A DNA stretch of 64,000 nucleotides, from assembly GCF_010614805.1 (NCBI RefSeq), contig NZ_JAAFZC010000001.1, positions 124,001-188,000 of the forward strand. Direction: 5' to 3'. This stretch comes from Pseudooceanicola aestuarii (GTDB lineage: Bacteria; Pseudomonadota; Alphaproteobacteria; Rhodobacterales; Rhodobacteraceae). Made by a program: the position numbers and the translations under genes. Shown one piece after another: positions 25,308-32,916 of the stretch. The notes under the pieces were generated by a model, which made no database searches, was not told the origin of the DNA, and saw only the letters and a program-made list of their open reading frames with translations. Numbering within the stretch: position 1 is the first letter of the stretch; every line of letters starts with the position of its first letter.

Positions 25308-26153
25308 TCAATGTCGCTGGCTGGGATGCCAGAACGTGACCTGCCGTTCAATCAGCGCCACGATCCCGTAGAACAACGATCCTGAGATGGCGGCGACGAC
25401 GATCTCGGCCCAGACCATGTCGAGGGCCAGCTGTCCCACGGATGTTGATATGCGAAAGCCCATCCCGACAATGGGCGATCCGAAGAACTCCGCCACGATG
25501 GCGCCGATCAGGGCCAGGGTCGATGAAATTTTCAGCCCGTTGAAGATGAACGGCATCGCCGCCGGCAACCGCATCTTCCAAAGCCCGGACCAATAACCCG
25601 CCGCCCAGGTCTTCATCTGGTCGCGCTGCATCTGCGTGGTTTCCTGCAACCCGGCGGTGATGTTCACCAGCATGGGAAAGAACACCATGACAACGACCAC
25701 GGCCGCCTTGGATTGCCAGTCGAACCCGTACCACATCACCAGGATCGGTGCGGTGCCGACGATCGGCAGGGCCGCGATGAACGACCCCACCGGCAACAGC
25801 CCCCGGCGCAGGAAATCGCTGCGATCGGCGATGATCGCCACGGCAAAGGCCGCCGCGCAGCCGATGACATAGCCCGACAGGGCCCCCTTGACGAAGGTCT
25901 GGATAAAATCCTGCCACAGGATCGGCAGGCTGGTGGCGATCCGCGCGGCGATGGAACTGGGCGCAGGCAGGATCACCTGCGGCACGTCCAGACCATGCAC
26001 GATCAGCTCCCACATGATCAGCAGGGTCAGGCCAAAGATCACCGGAATCCCCAAGCGCACGGCCGGGCGATGCGCGGCAGGGCCATTGGCCAGCCGCACG
26101 TTCAGCACCCAGAGCAGCGCCCAGAGCACGATGGCAGCAATCACGAGGCCCAT
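25308..26153 (-). CDS. ABC transporter permease 2 of the pyrimidine locus
   Basis: This 281-residue inner membrane permease of the BPD_transp_1 (SsuC/TauC/ThiX) type has about six to seven helices. The EAA-like loop reads QMKTWAAGYWSGLWKMRLPAAMPFIFNGLKI and would dock to the ATPase. It is paired with a second, different permease just upstream (gap 46 bp), implying a heterodimeric channel, whereas most transporters of this family use one permease gene. The start at 26153 (MGLVIAAIVLWALLWV) follows GGAAAGGA. Confidence 0.9.
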   Translation of the reverse strand: MGLVIAAIVLWALLWVLNVRLANGPAAHRPAVRLGIPVIFGLTLLIMWELIVHGLDVPQVILPAPSSIAARIATSLPILWQDFIQTFVKGALSGYVIGCAAAFAVAIIADRSDFLRRGLLPVGSFIAALPIVGTAPILVMWYGFDWQSKAAVVVVMVFFPMLVNITAGLQETTQMQRDQMKTWAAGYWSGLWKMRLPAAMPFIFNGLKISSTLALIGAIVAEFFGSPIVGMGFRISTSVGQLALDMVWAEIVVAAISGSLFYGIVALIERQVTFWHPSQRH

Positions 26154-26199
26154 GGGACGTCCTTTCCGTTCTGCGGCCGGGGAAGAGAGACAATCGCAT

Positions 26200-27117
26200 T
26201 CATCGGCGGAACCCCATGCGCAACAGGGTGCCCCGCTCCAGCATGCTGACAATCGCGACAAGCGCGGCGGCCAGGATCGCGGTGGCAAACAGCGCCGACC
26301 AGATCTGGATCGTCTGGCCGTAATAGCTGCCGGTCAGCAGTCGCGCCCCCAGGCCCCGGATCGCACCGGTGGGCAACTCGCCGACGATGGCCCCGACAAG
26401 AGAGGCCGCGATCCCGATCTTGAGAGAGGCAAACAGGAACGGCACCGAGGACGGCAGCCGCAGCCGCCAGAACGTCTGACCCCGGCTGGCATTCCAGGTT
26501 CGCATCTGGTCGATCTGCATCTGATCGGGGCTGCGCAGCCCCTTGACCATGCCGACGACCACGGGAAAGAACGACAGATAGGCCGAGATGATCGCCTTGG
26601 GCAGCAGCCCCTGCATGCCGATGGAATTCAGCACCACGATGATCATCGGTGCGATCGCCAGGATCGGAATGGTCTGCGAGGCGATGGCCCAGGGCATGAC
26701 GCTCATGTCCATGGCCCGCGAATGCACGATCCCCACGGCCAGCAGAATCCCCGCCACCGACCCGATGGCAAAGCCCAGCAGCGTGGCCGACAGGGTGATC
26801 CAGCCGTGAAAGACCAGGCTGCGCTTGGAGGTGATCTTTTTCTGCACCGTGGTTTCCCACAGCTCCACAGCGACCTGGTGCGGCGCGGGCAGGCGTGGCT
26901 TGGCCTGGGCCCAGGTGTCGCCCCATTGGGCGGTGTTGGACAGGGCCAGCCCCATGGCGCCCATGTCGCGCCGCGCGGCCGCGCCTTCTGGCGTGACCAC
27001 GGCCCCGCCGCGTTCGGCATTGGTCAGGGCCGCATGGATGTTCATCGGCACGCAGGCAACATACCAGAAGGCCAGGATCGCGGCGACCACGGTCAGGACG
27101 GGGAAAATCGACCTCAT
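26200..27117 (-). CDS. ABC transporter permease 1 of the pyrimidine locus
   Basis: This 305-residue permease has an N-terminal helix (MRSIFPVLTVVAAILAFWYVACVPM) and then a soluble, probably periplasmic stretch of about 70 residues before the core helices. The core has the EAA-type loop QMRTWNASRGQTFWRLRLPSSVPFLFASLKIGIAASLVGAIVGE. The long N-terminal insert is not seen in the partner permease. It lies 13 bp after the GNAT gene. Confidence 0.9.
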   Translation of the reverse strand: MRSIFPVLTVVAAILAFWYVACVPMNIHAALTNAERGGAVVTPEGAAARRDMGAMGLALSNTAQWGDTWAQAKPRLPAPHQVAVELWETTVQKKITSKRSLVFHGWITLSATLLGFAIGSVAGILLAVGIVHSRAMDMSVMPWAIASQTIPILAIAPMIIVVLNSIGMQGLLPKAIISAYLSFFPVVVGMVKGLRSPDQMQIDQMRTWNASRGQTFWRLRLPSSVPFLFASLKIGIAASLVGAIVGELPTGAIRGLGARLLTGSYYGQTIQIWSALFATAILAAALVAIVSMLERGTLLRMGFRR

Positions 27118-27130
27118 GTCACGCCCCTTC

Positions 27131-27556
27131 TCATTGCGTCCATTCCATGCGTATTTCCTCTATCGTCTCCGGCGGTTCGGGCATGTGGCGCGAGACTTCC
27201 TGAAACCCTTCGCGGCGGTAGAACCGCTGTGCCATCCGGTTGGGCACATGAGTATGCAGCCAGAGCCGCCGGCGTCCCTGCTTGGCGCGATCCAGCAATG
27301 CCTTGCCGACGCCCTGCCCCGTCCGTGTGGAATACAGCGCCGCAACCTGATCCGTCTCCGGGTTGAGGGAGAGATAGGCGCAGACCGGCTCCCCCGCGAT
27401 CCAGATATCGCGGATGGGAAGCGCCTCTTGGATGAACCCTTCCAGCACCTCTGGCGCGTGAACGCGTGGAAACCATGCCGTCCCGTCGATCCAGCTGTTC
27501 AGCACCGCCGCCATGGCAGGCGCATCCCCCGGTGTTGCGCGACGGATCTCAGTCAT
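27131..27556 (-). CDS. GNAT acetyltransferase inside the pyrimidine transport operon
   Basis: This 141-residue GNAT-fold protein begins TEIRRATPGDAPAMAAVLNSW. The acetyl-CoA loop is RTGQGVGKALLDRAKQGRRRLWLHT, and the end is NRMAQRFYRREGFQEV. The start overlaps the end of the ATPase gene by 8 bp (ATG 27556; ATG 27562 also in frame), so translation is coupled. It separates the ATPase from the permeases. Its acceptor is unknown; beta-alanine or an amino-aldehyde from pyrimidine breakdown would be plausible from context but is not shown by the sequence. Confidence 0.85.
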   Translation of the reverse strand: MTEIRRATPGDAPAMAAVLNSWIDGTAWFPRVHAPEVLEGFIQEALPIRDIWIAGEPVCAYLSLNPETDQVAALYSTRTGQGVGKALLDRAKQGRRRLWLHTHVPNRMAQRFYRREGFQEVSRHMPEPPETIEEIRMEWTQ

Positions 27557-28331
27557 AGGCATGACCGGCGCGCAGCCCCTCCCGCACGCGGTGGGCAATT
27601 TCAAGGAATTCGGGCGTGTCGCGGATGTCCAGCGGGCGGTCGCGCGGCAACGGGCTTTCGATCACGTCGGTGATCCGGCCGGGGCGCGGCGACATGACCA
27701 CGATCCGGGTGGAGAGGTAGACCGCCTCCGGGATCGAATGGGTGACAAAGGCAATCGTCTTGCCCGTCCGCGCCCAGAGCTTCAGCAGCTCCTCGTTCAG
27801 GTGATCGCGCACGATCTCGTCCAGAGCGCCGAAGGGTTCGTCCATCAGCAGAATATCGGCGTCAAAGGCCAGCGCCCGCGCGATGGAGGCACGTTGCTGC
27901 ATCCCGCCCGACAATTGCCAGGGGAATTTCCCGCCGAACCCGGCCAGATCCACCAGATCCAGCGTCTTTTCCACCCGCTCCTTCTGCTCTGCCTTGGAGA
28001 AGCCCATGATCTCCAGTGGCAGGCGGATGTTGCCGGCGATCGTGCGCCACGGATAAAGGCCCGCAGCCTGAAAGACATAGCCATAAGCCCGCGCGCGCCG
28101 GGCCTCTTCGGCGGACATGCCATTGACGCTGAGATTGCCGCCCGTGGGGGTTTCCAGTGCCGCGATGCAGCGCAGGAACGTCGTCTTGCCGCAGCCCGAC
28201 GGCCCGATGAAGGAGACGAAATCGCCCTTGTGGATGTCCAGGTCCACGCCTTTCAGGGCATGGACCGGGCCGTCATTGGTCTGAAAGGTCAGGTCCAGTG
28301 CTTCGGCCCGGATAACAGGTACTTGCGACAC
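27549..28331 (-). CDS. ABC transporter ATP-binding protein of the pyrimidine locus
   Basis: This is a 260-residue ATPase of the SsuB/TauB/ThiZ class. Walker A is GPSGCGKTT, the Q-loop VFQAAGLYPWRT, the signature LSGGMQQR, Walker B ILLMDEPFGALDE, and the switch His is in VTHSIPEAV. The GTG at 28331, 5 bp after the hydA stop, gives the usual family N-terminus (SQVPVIRAEALDLTF). An ATG at 28403 is in frame but lies inside hydA and would add 24 atypical residues. Confidence 0.92.
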   Translation of the reverse strand: MSQVPVIRAEALDLTFQTNDGPVHALKGVDLDIHKGDFVSFIGPSGCGKTTFLRCIAALETPTGGNLSVNGMSAEEARRARAYGYVFQAAGLYPWRTIAGNIRLPLEIMGFSKAEQKERVEKTLDLVDLAGFGGKFPWQLSGGMQQRASIARALAFDADILLMDEPFGALDEIVRDHLNEELLKLWARTGKTIAFVTHSIPEAVYLSTRIVVMSPRPGRITDVIESPLPRDRPLDIRDTPEFLEIAHRVREGLRAGHAYD

Positions 28332-28336
28332 GAAGC

Positions 28337-29797
28337 TCAGATCCCCGCCGGAATGTTCAACGGATCGCGCGCCACCGAACGCGGCGAATTCAGCGCCTTC
28401 CATTTCGTCAGCGCCTTGTGGGCGGAGGCAAAGGGCTTGCGCGGCACGAACCGGCCCCGGCCGGGCTGTGGCTGGGAATTCTGCCCCCAGGCCCAGATGA
28501 CTTCGCCCCGCGACAGGGTGTAGCGCGGCTGGGCGGTGACCTCGTAACCCTCGAACACGTTGTAATCGAGGGTGGAATGGTGATTGGACGCGCTGATCGT
28601 CTTCTTGATCGAGGGATCCCAGACCACCACGTCGGCATCCGCGCCGGGTACGATGGCGCCTTTTTGCGGGTACATGTTCAGGATCTTGGCAATGTTGGAG
28701 GAGGTCACGGCGACAAATTCCTCCGGCGTCAGGCGCCCGGTTTCCACGCCAAGCGTCCAGAGCACACCAAGACGTTCTTCCAACCCGTTGGTGCCGTTGG
28801 GGATCTTGGTGAAATCTTCCAGTCCCATCTTCTTCTGATCAGAGCTGAAGGCGGCGTGGTCCGTCGCCACCACCTGAAGCGATCCCGATTGCAGACCGGC
28901 CCACAGCCCGTCCTGATGTTCCTTCCCCCGGAAGGGCGGAGACATGACTCGGCGGGCGGAATGCAGCCAATCTTCGCTGAGGTATTCATCGGCATCCAGG
29001 CACAGAAATTGCGCCAGCGGCTCTCCATAGACGCGCATCCCCTTTTGCCGGGCCCGGCGGATGGCCTCATGCGCCTGTTCGCAGCTGACATGCACGATAT
29101 AAAGCGGAACGCCCGCCGCATCGGCGATGGTGATGGCGCGGTTCGCGGCCTCGCCCTCGAATTCCGGCGGGCGGGAGCGGGCGTGCCATTCCGGCCCGGT
29201 CTTGCCCTCGGCCAGGAATTTCTTCTGCATCAGGTCCACCAGATCGCCGTTTTCGGCATGGACCATGGGCAGAGCACCCAGTTCGCCGCAGCGCGCGAAG
29301 GAGGCGAACATCTCGTCATCCTCTACCATCAGCGCGCCCTTGTAGGCCATGAAATGCTTGAACGAGTTCACGCCGGCATCAACGGCGTCCTTCATCTCGT
29401 CAAAGATCTTCTCGTTCCAGCCGGTGACGGCCATGTGGTAGCCGATATCGGAACAGATCTGCGGCGCGGATTTGCGGTGCCATTCCTGGATCGCGTTCTT
29501 GATGCTGCCATCGGCGCCCGGCAGGCAGAAATCGATCAGCATCGTGGTGCCGCCACAGGCCGCAGCCCAGGTGCCGGTTTCGAAAGTTTCGGCCGCCGTG
29601 GTGCCCATGAAGGGCATTTCCAGATGGGTATGGGGGTCGATACCGCCGGGGATGACATAGGCGTCCGAGGCGTCGATCACCTCGTCGCCCTTCAGGTTCT
29701 CTCCGATCTCGGCGATGGTTTCGCCTTCGATCAGGACATCGGCCTTCCATTGGCGGTCGGCGGTCACGACCGTGCCGCCCTTGATCACCTTGCTCAT
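28337..29797 (-). CDS. hydA: Dihydropyrimidinase (D-hydantoinase family)
   Basis: This 486-residue cyclic amidohydrolase opens dihydrouracil or dihydrothymine to N-carbamoyl-beta-amino acids, step 2 of reductive pyrimidine breakdown. The binuclear metal site is complete: His56 and His58 (DPHTH), the carbamylated Lys153 (FMAYKGALM), His180 (HAENGD), His236 (YIVHVSCE) and Asp313 (ATDHAAF). GGAGGG stands before the ATG at 29797. It is followed at 5 bp by the transporter ATPase. Two hairpins lie between it and the upstream lipoprotein gene, so it may also have its own transcript start. Confidence 0.95.
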   Translation of the reverse strand: MSKVIKGGTVVTADRQWKADVLIEGETIAEIGENLKGDEVIDASDAYVIPGGIDPHTHLEMPFMGTTAAETFETGTWAAACGGTTMLIDFCLPGADGSIKNAIQEWHRKSAPQICSDIGYHMAVTGWNEKIFDEMKDAVDAGVNSFKHFMAYKGALMVEDDEMFASFARCGELGALPMVHAENGDLVDLMQKKFLAEGKTGPEWHARSRPPEFEGEAANRAITIADAAGVPLYIVHVSCEQAHEAIRRARQKGMRVYGEPLAQFLCLDADEYLSEDWLHSARRVMSPPFRGKEHQDGLWAGLQSGSLQVVATDHAAFSSDQKKMGLEDFTKIPNGTNGLEERLGVLWTLGVETGRLTPEEFVAVTSSNIAKILNMYPQKGAIVPGADADVVVWDPSIKKTISASNHHSTLDYNVFEGYEVTAQPRYTLSRGEVIWAWGQNSQPQPGRGRFVPRKPFASAHKALTKWKALNSPRSVARDPLNIPAGI

Positions 29798-29869
29798 CTC
29801 AACCCTCCTGTTCGGTTCGCTTGCTGCCGTCTTCGCAGTCGAAACTGCGCGCGGCATGAATATTCTGTC

Positions 29870-29909
29870 GCCCTGCCGGGGCACGGCCTGGGCCAGGCCC
29901 CGGCAGGGC
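29870..29909 (-). terminator. 13 bp hairpin between lipoprotein gene and hydA
   Basis: GCCCTGCCGGGGC and GCCCCGGCAGGGC pair perfectly around a 14-base loop that itself contains CTGGGCCAG. A second hairpin (GCGCGCC-GTGA-GGCGCGC, 29939-29956) sits just after the lipoprotein stop. With no T-tract, these may be processing or attenuation structures that set the relative level of hydA and the transporter genes. Confidence 0.5.
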
Positions 29910-29965
29910 CCGACCGCGCACGGGCGGCCATCCGTTTGGCGCGCCGTGAGGCGCGCGACCGGTGA

Positions 29966-30208
29966 TCAGTCGCAGACCTGCCCGCCTGGTCCGGTCAGGG
30001 GCTGAATCTTGCCGCCCGCGTCGGCCTGGTGATAGCAGCCGGCGCCATCCTCGATGATGGTGCCTGGCGCATTCATCGGCTGGCTGTCCACCGCTTCCGC
30101 CGGCGGAGCCCGAAAGCTGAGGTTTTCCGCAGGCTTGGCCCGGAACAGGCTGCACCCGCCCACCAGCCCCGTCAATGCGGCTGCCAAAATCGCTTGTTTC
30201 AAAATCAT
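29966..30208 (-). CDS. Small lipoprotein within the pyrimidine operon
   Basis: This 80-residue protein has a lipoprotein signal: MILKQAILAAALTGLVGGC, with Cys19 as the likely lipidated residue. The mature part is short and Pro/Ala-rich, with two further Cys residues (58 and 79) that could form a disulfide. AGGAGGG precedes the ATG. I do not recognise a family. It sits between the beta-ureidopropionase-type gene (133 bp upstream) and hydA, on the same strand. A role in envelope delivery of substrate is possible but unsupported. Confidence 0.75.
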   Translation of the reverse strand: MILKQAILAAALTGLVGGCSLFRAKPAENLSFRAPPAEAVDSQPMNAPGTIIEDGAGCYHQADAGGKIQPLTGPGGQVCD

Positions 30209-30341
30209 GTCTGCCCACCCTCCTCTGGCGGCTGGACGGCACCACCGGCGCAGGCCCGTGACACCGTCCGGGAAAATGTCCCGTGGGTGACATCCTACCC
30301 CCGCAGGCGCCGAATCCGAAGACCGGAAAACGCGGCAAGGA

Positions 30342-31592
30342 TCAGGCCACGATCCCGGCCGTCTCGACCACCGCATGCAGCAGCACGTCAGCACCGGCGC
30401 GGGCCCAGTCGCGGGTGATCTCTTCGGCCTCGTTGTGGGACAAACCGTCGACACAGGGGCACATCACCATAGCGGTCGGCGCCACCTGATTGATCCAGCA
30501 GGCATCGTGCCCGGCGCCCGAAATGATATCCTGATGCGAATAGCCCAACCGCTCGGCGGCGTTGCGCAAGGCGCCCACGCAGCCCGCGTCAAAGGCGACG
30601 GGGTCAAAGCCGCCGACCTTCTCGAAGGTGACGTCCAGCCCCATTTCGTCGCAGATCGCCTGACCGTCGTGGCGCAGACGCGCCTCCATGTCCTGGATCA
30701 CCTCCAGTTCGGGAGAGCGGAAATCGACGGTGAACACCACCTTGCCCGGAATCACGTTGCGCGAATTGGGATGCACATCGATATGGCCCGCCGCCCCCAC
30801 CGCATGGGGCGCGTGGGACCATGCGATTTCGTCGACCTTTTGCAGGATCTTCGCCATACCCAGCCCGGCGTTGCGCCGCATCGGCATCGGCGTGGATCCG
30901 GTATGCGAATCCTTTCCGGTGACCGTCACCTGTGTCCAGCTAAGGCCCTGTCCATGGGTGACGATGCCGATATCGCGGCCTTCGACCTCCAGGATGGGGC
31001 CCTGTTCGATGTGCAATTCGAAAAAGGCATGCATCTTGCGGGCGCCGACCTTCTCGTCACCCTCCCAGCCGATCCGCGACAATTCATCCCCGAACCGCTT
31101 GCCCTCCGCATCCACGCGGTCCTTGGCCCATTCCTCGGAATGGACCCCGGCGAACACGCCGGAGGACAGCATCGCGGGGGCGTAGCGGGTGCCCTCCTCG
31201 TTGGTCCAGTTGGTGACGACGATGGGATGACGGGTCTTCATGTCCAGGTCATTCAGGGTGCGGATCACCTCCAACCCGCCCAGGACCCCCAACACGCCGT
31301 CATATTTCCCGCCCGTCGGCTGCGTATCGAGGTGAGAGCCGACATAGACCGGCAGCGCGTCGGGATCCGTGCCCTCGCGCCGGGCGAACATGTTGCCCAT
31401 GCTGTCCAGCCCCATGGTGCAGCCTGCCGCCTCGCACCAGGACTGGAACAGGGCGCGACCCTCGGCATCGGAATCGGTCAGGGTCTGCCGGTTGTTGCCC
31501 CCTGCCACACCGGGGCCGATCTGCGCCATGTCCATCAGGCTATCCCACAGACGGTCGGCGTTGATCCTCAGGTTCTCTCCGGGTGATGGCAT
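30342..31592 (-). CDS. Beta-ureidopropionase-type Zn amidohydrolase (M20, hydantoinase/carbamoylase family)
   Basis: This 416-residue enzyme should split N-carbamoyl-beta-alanine (or the methylated analogue) to the beta-amino acid, CO2 and ammonia, step 3 of the reductive pathway. Metal ligands of the M20 fold are visible: GSHLDTQPTGGKYDG (His, Asp), WTNEEGTRYAP (Glu pair), ELHIEQGP (His) and LSHNEAE (His). The dimerisation lid contains SHTGSTPMPMRRNAG. The start is ATG 31592 after GGGAGCC. It is the first gene of the run to 24259, and a RutR-type operator lies 29 bp before its start. Confidence 0.92.
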   Translation of the reverse strand: MPSPGENLRINADRLWDSLMDMAQIGPGVAGGNNRQTLTDSDAEGRALFQSWCEAAGCTMGLDSMGNMFARREGTDPDALPVYVGSHLDTQPTGGKYDGVLGVLGGLEVIRTLNDLDMKTRHPIVVTNWTNEEGTRYAPAMLSSGVFAGVHSEEWAKDRVDAEGKRFGDELSRIGWEGDEKVGARKMHAFFELHIEQGPILEVEGRDIGIVTHGQGLSWTQVTVTGKDSHTGSTPMPMRRNAGLGMAKILQKVDEIAWSHAPHAVGAAGHIDVHPNSRNVIPGKVVFTVDFRSPELEVIQDMEARLRHDGQAICDEMGLDVTFEKVGGFDPVAFDAGCVGALRNAAERLGYSHQDIISGAGHDACWINQVAPTAMVMCPCVDGLSHNEAEEITRDWARAGADVLLHAVVETAGIVA

Positions 31593-31620
31593 CGGTGGCT
31601 CCCTGCTGGTTGGCTGCGAT

Positions 31621-31638
31621 TTTGACCGCATGGTCAAA
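31621..31638. promoter_or_regulatory. RutR-type operator
   Basis: TTTGACCGCATGGTCAAA is a perfect 7 bp inverted repeat around a 4-base spacer. The E. coli RutR consensus is TTGACCANNTGGTCAA; this site differs from it at one spacer base. It lies 29-46 bp before the start of the amidohydrolase gene and in the promoter gap shared with the divergent RutR-like gene. RutR releases DNA when it binds uracil or thymine, so the site fits induction by pyrimidines. Confidence 0.85.
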
Positions 31639-31813
31639 CCCACGCTAACAGAGCGCTAACACCAGTCAAGAAAATCGGAAATTCCCGCCGCCGCCATGCC
31701 GCGGCGCCGCATATGTGATGAATATTGCATCACGGCTGGACAATGAGGGCGGCACCGGGAACATTCACCTGCACAGATCTGCCGCCCGCGCGACCGAAGA
31801 CGGAACCGAACGC

Positions 31814-32443
31814 ATGACCAGATTGGACCAGCCCGTCGTGCTGACCCGGATCCAGAAAAAGAACATTGCCCGCATCTCGGAGGCGGCATTGTCGGTATTC
31901 TCGGCGCATGGGTTTCGCGGATCGACGGTGGACCAGATCGCCCGGGAGGCCGATCTCTCCAAGCCGAATTTGCTGTATTATTTCCCCTCAAAGGAGGCGA
32001 TCCACGCGCATCTGGTGTCCTCCCTGATGGAAACCTGGCTGGATCCGCTGCGCGATCTCGACCCTGAGGGCGAACCGCTGGACGAGATCCTGACCTATGT
32101 CCGCCGCAAATTGCAGATGAGCCGCGACCACCCGCGCGAAAGCCGCCTGTTCGCGCATGAGATCATCCAGGGTGCGCCCAACGTACTGGACCTGCTGACC
32201 ACCGATCTGCGCGACCTGGTGGAGGACAAGGTAAGCGTCATCGCCGGCTGGATGGCCGCCGGGCAACTGGCGCCCTCGCATCCGCATCACCTGATCTTTT
32301 CCATCTGGGCCCTGACCCAGCATTACGCCGATTTCGACGTGCAGGTCCGCGCGGTGCTGGGCGATCCCGACGCGGACCCTTTCCCCGAGGCAGAGACCTA
32401 CCTGACCACCCTGTTCACCCGCCTGCTGCGTCCCGGCGAATGA
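31814..32443 (+). CDS. rutR: RutR-like TetR-family regulator
   Basis: This 209-residue regulator matches the length of E. coli RutR (212). The TetR helix-turn-helix is at about residues 33-66 (GFRGSTVDQIAREADLSKPNLLYYFPSKEAI). The ligand domain has the RutR/YcdC-type features LFAHEIIQGAP and LIFSIWALTQHYADFDVQVRAVLG. It is divergent from the pyrimidine operon and next to the near-consensus operator, so it most likely represses that operon and itself. The start at 31814 (MTRLDQPVVLTRIQKKN) is preferred over ATGs at 31715/31718, which add a tail without family likeness. Confidence 0.9.
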   Translation: MTRLDQPVVLTRIQKKNIARISEAALSVFSAHGFRGSTVDQIAREADLSKPNLLYYFPSKEAIHAHLVSSLMETWLDPLRDLDPEGEPLDEILTYVRRKLQMSRDHPRESRLFAHEIIQGAPNVLDLLTTDLRDLVEDKVSVIAGWMAAGQLAPSHPHHLIFSIWALTQHYADFDVQVRAVLGDPDADPFPEAETYLTTLFTRLLRPGE

Positions 32444-32495
32444 CCCGCCTCCGGCGCGGGCATATCCGGGAAATGCGAAGCGCCGCATGGCCCGG

Positions 32496-32873
32496 TCAGC
32501 CGTGGCCGGGGTCGATCTCCAGGTGGTTGAAATAGGCGCGGGTGGCGGTCTGGATATGGCGGAACCGGTCGCCGCCCAGATGGGTGCCGCCAAACCAGCG
32601 GGTGACCACGATCAGGTGATTTTCCAACTCGGCGCGCTCCAGCATCCGCAGGATGACCATGCCGGCGCCGGCCTCTCCGTCGTCGGATTTGACCGGCGTG
32701 TCCGGCAGCAGCAAAGCCCATGAATTATGCGTGGCCCTGGCGAATTTCTTTTTGCGCTTGAGGGATTTGATCAGGGCGTCGGCCTCGGCCCGGCTGCTGG
32801 CGGGACCGCCCGCCACCGCATAGCGGGAGCCGCGATCGCTCAGCACGTTTTCCAGGATGATCAGATCGGACAT
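32496..32873 (-). CDS. YigZ/IMPACT-family protein (UPF0029 domain only)
   Basis: This 125-residue protein consists of the N-terminal UPF0029 domain: SRYAVAGGPASSRAEADALI, THNSWALLLPD, the SDDGEAGAGMVILRML signature and VVTRWFGGTHLGGDRFRHI. E. coli YigZ is about 204 residues with a second domain; that half is absent here. The biochemical role is unresolved in the family (the eukaryotic IMPACT protein regulates GCN2). It lies 43 bp after preA on the same strand and may be the last gene of the preT-preA transcript. Confidence 0.85.
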   Translation of the reverse strand: MSDLIILENVLSDRGSRYAVAGGPASSRAEADALIKSLKRKKKFARATHNSWALLLPDTPVKSDDGEAGAGMVILRMLERAELENHLIVVTRWFGGTHLGGDRFRHIQTATRAYFNHLEIDPGHG

Positions 32874-32916
32874 GCGCGGCGGTCTGGCACGAAGCCCGCC
32901 GCCGCGCAAGATCGCG

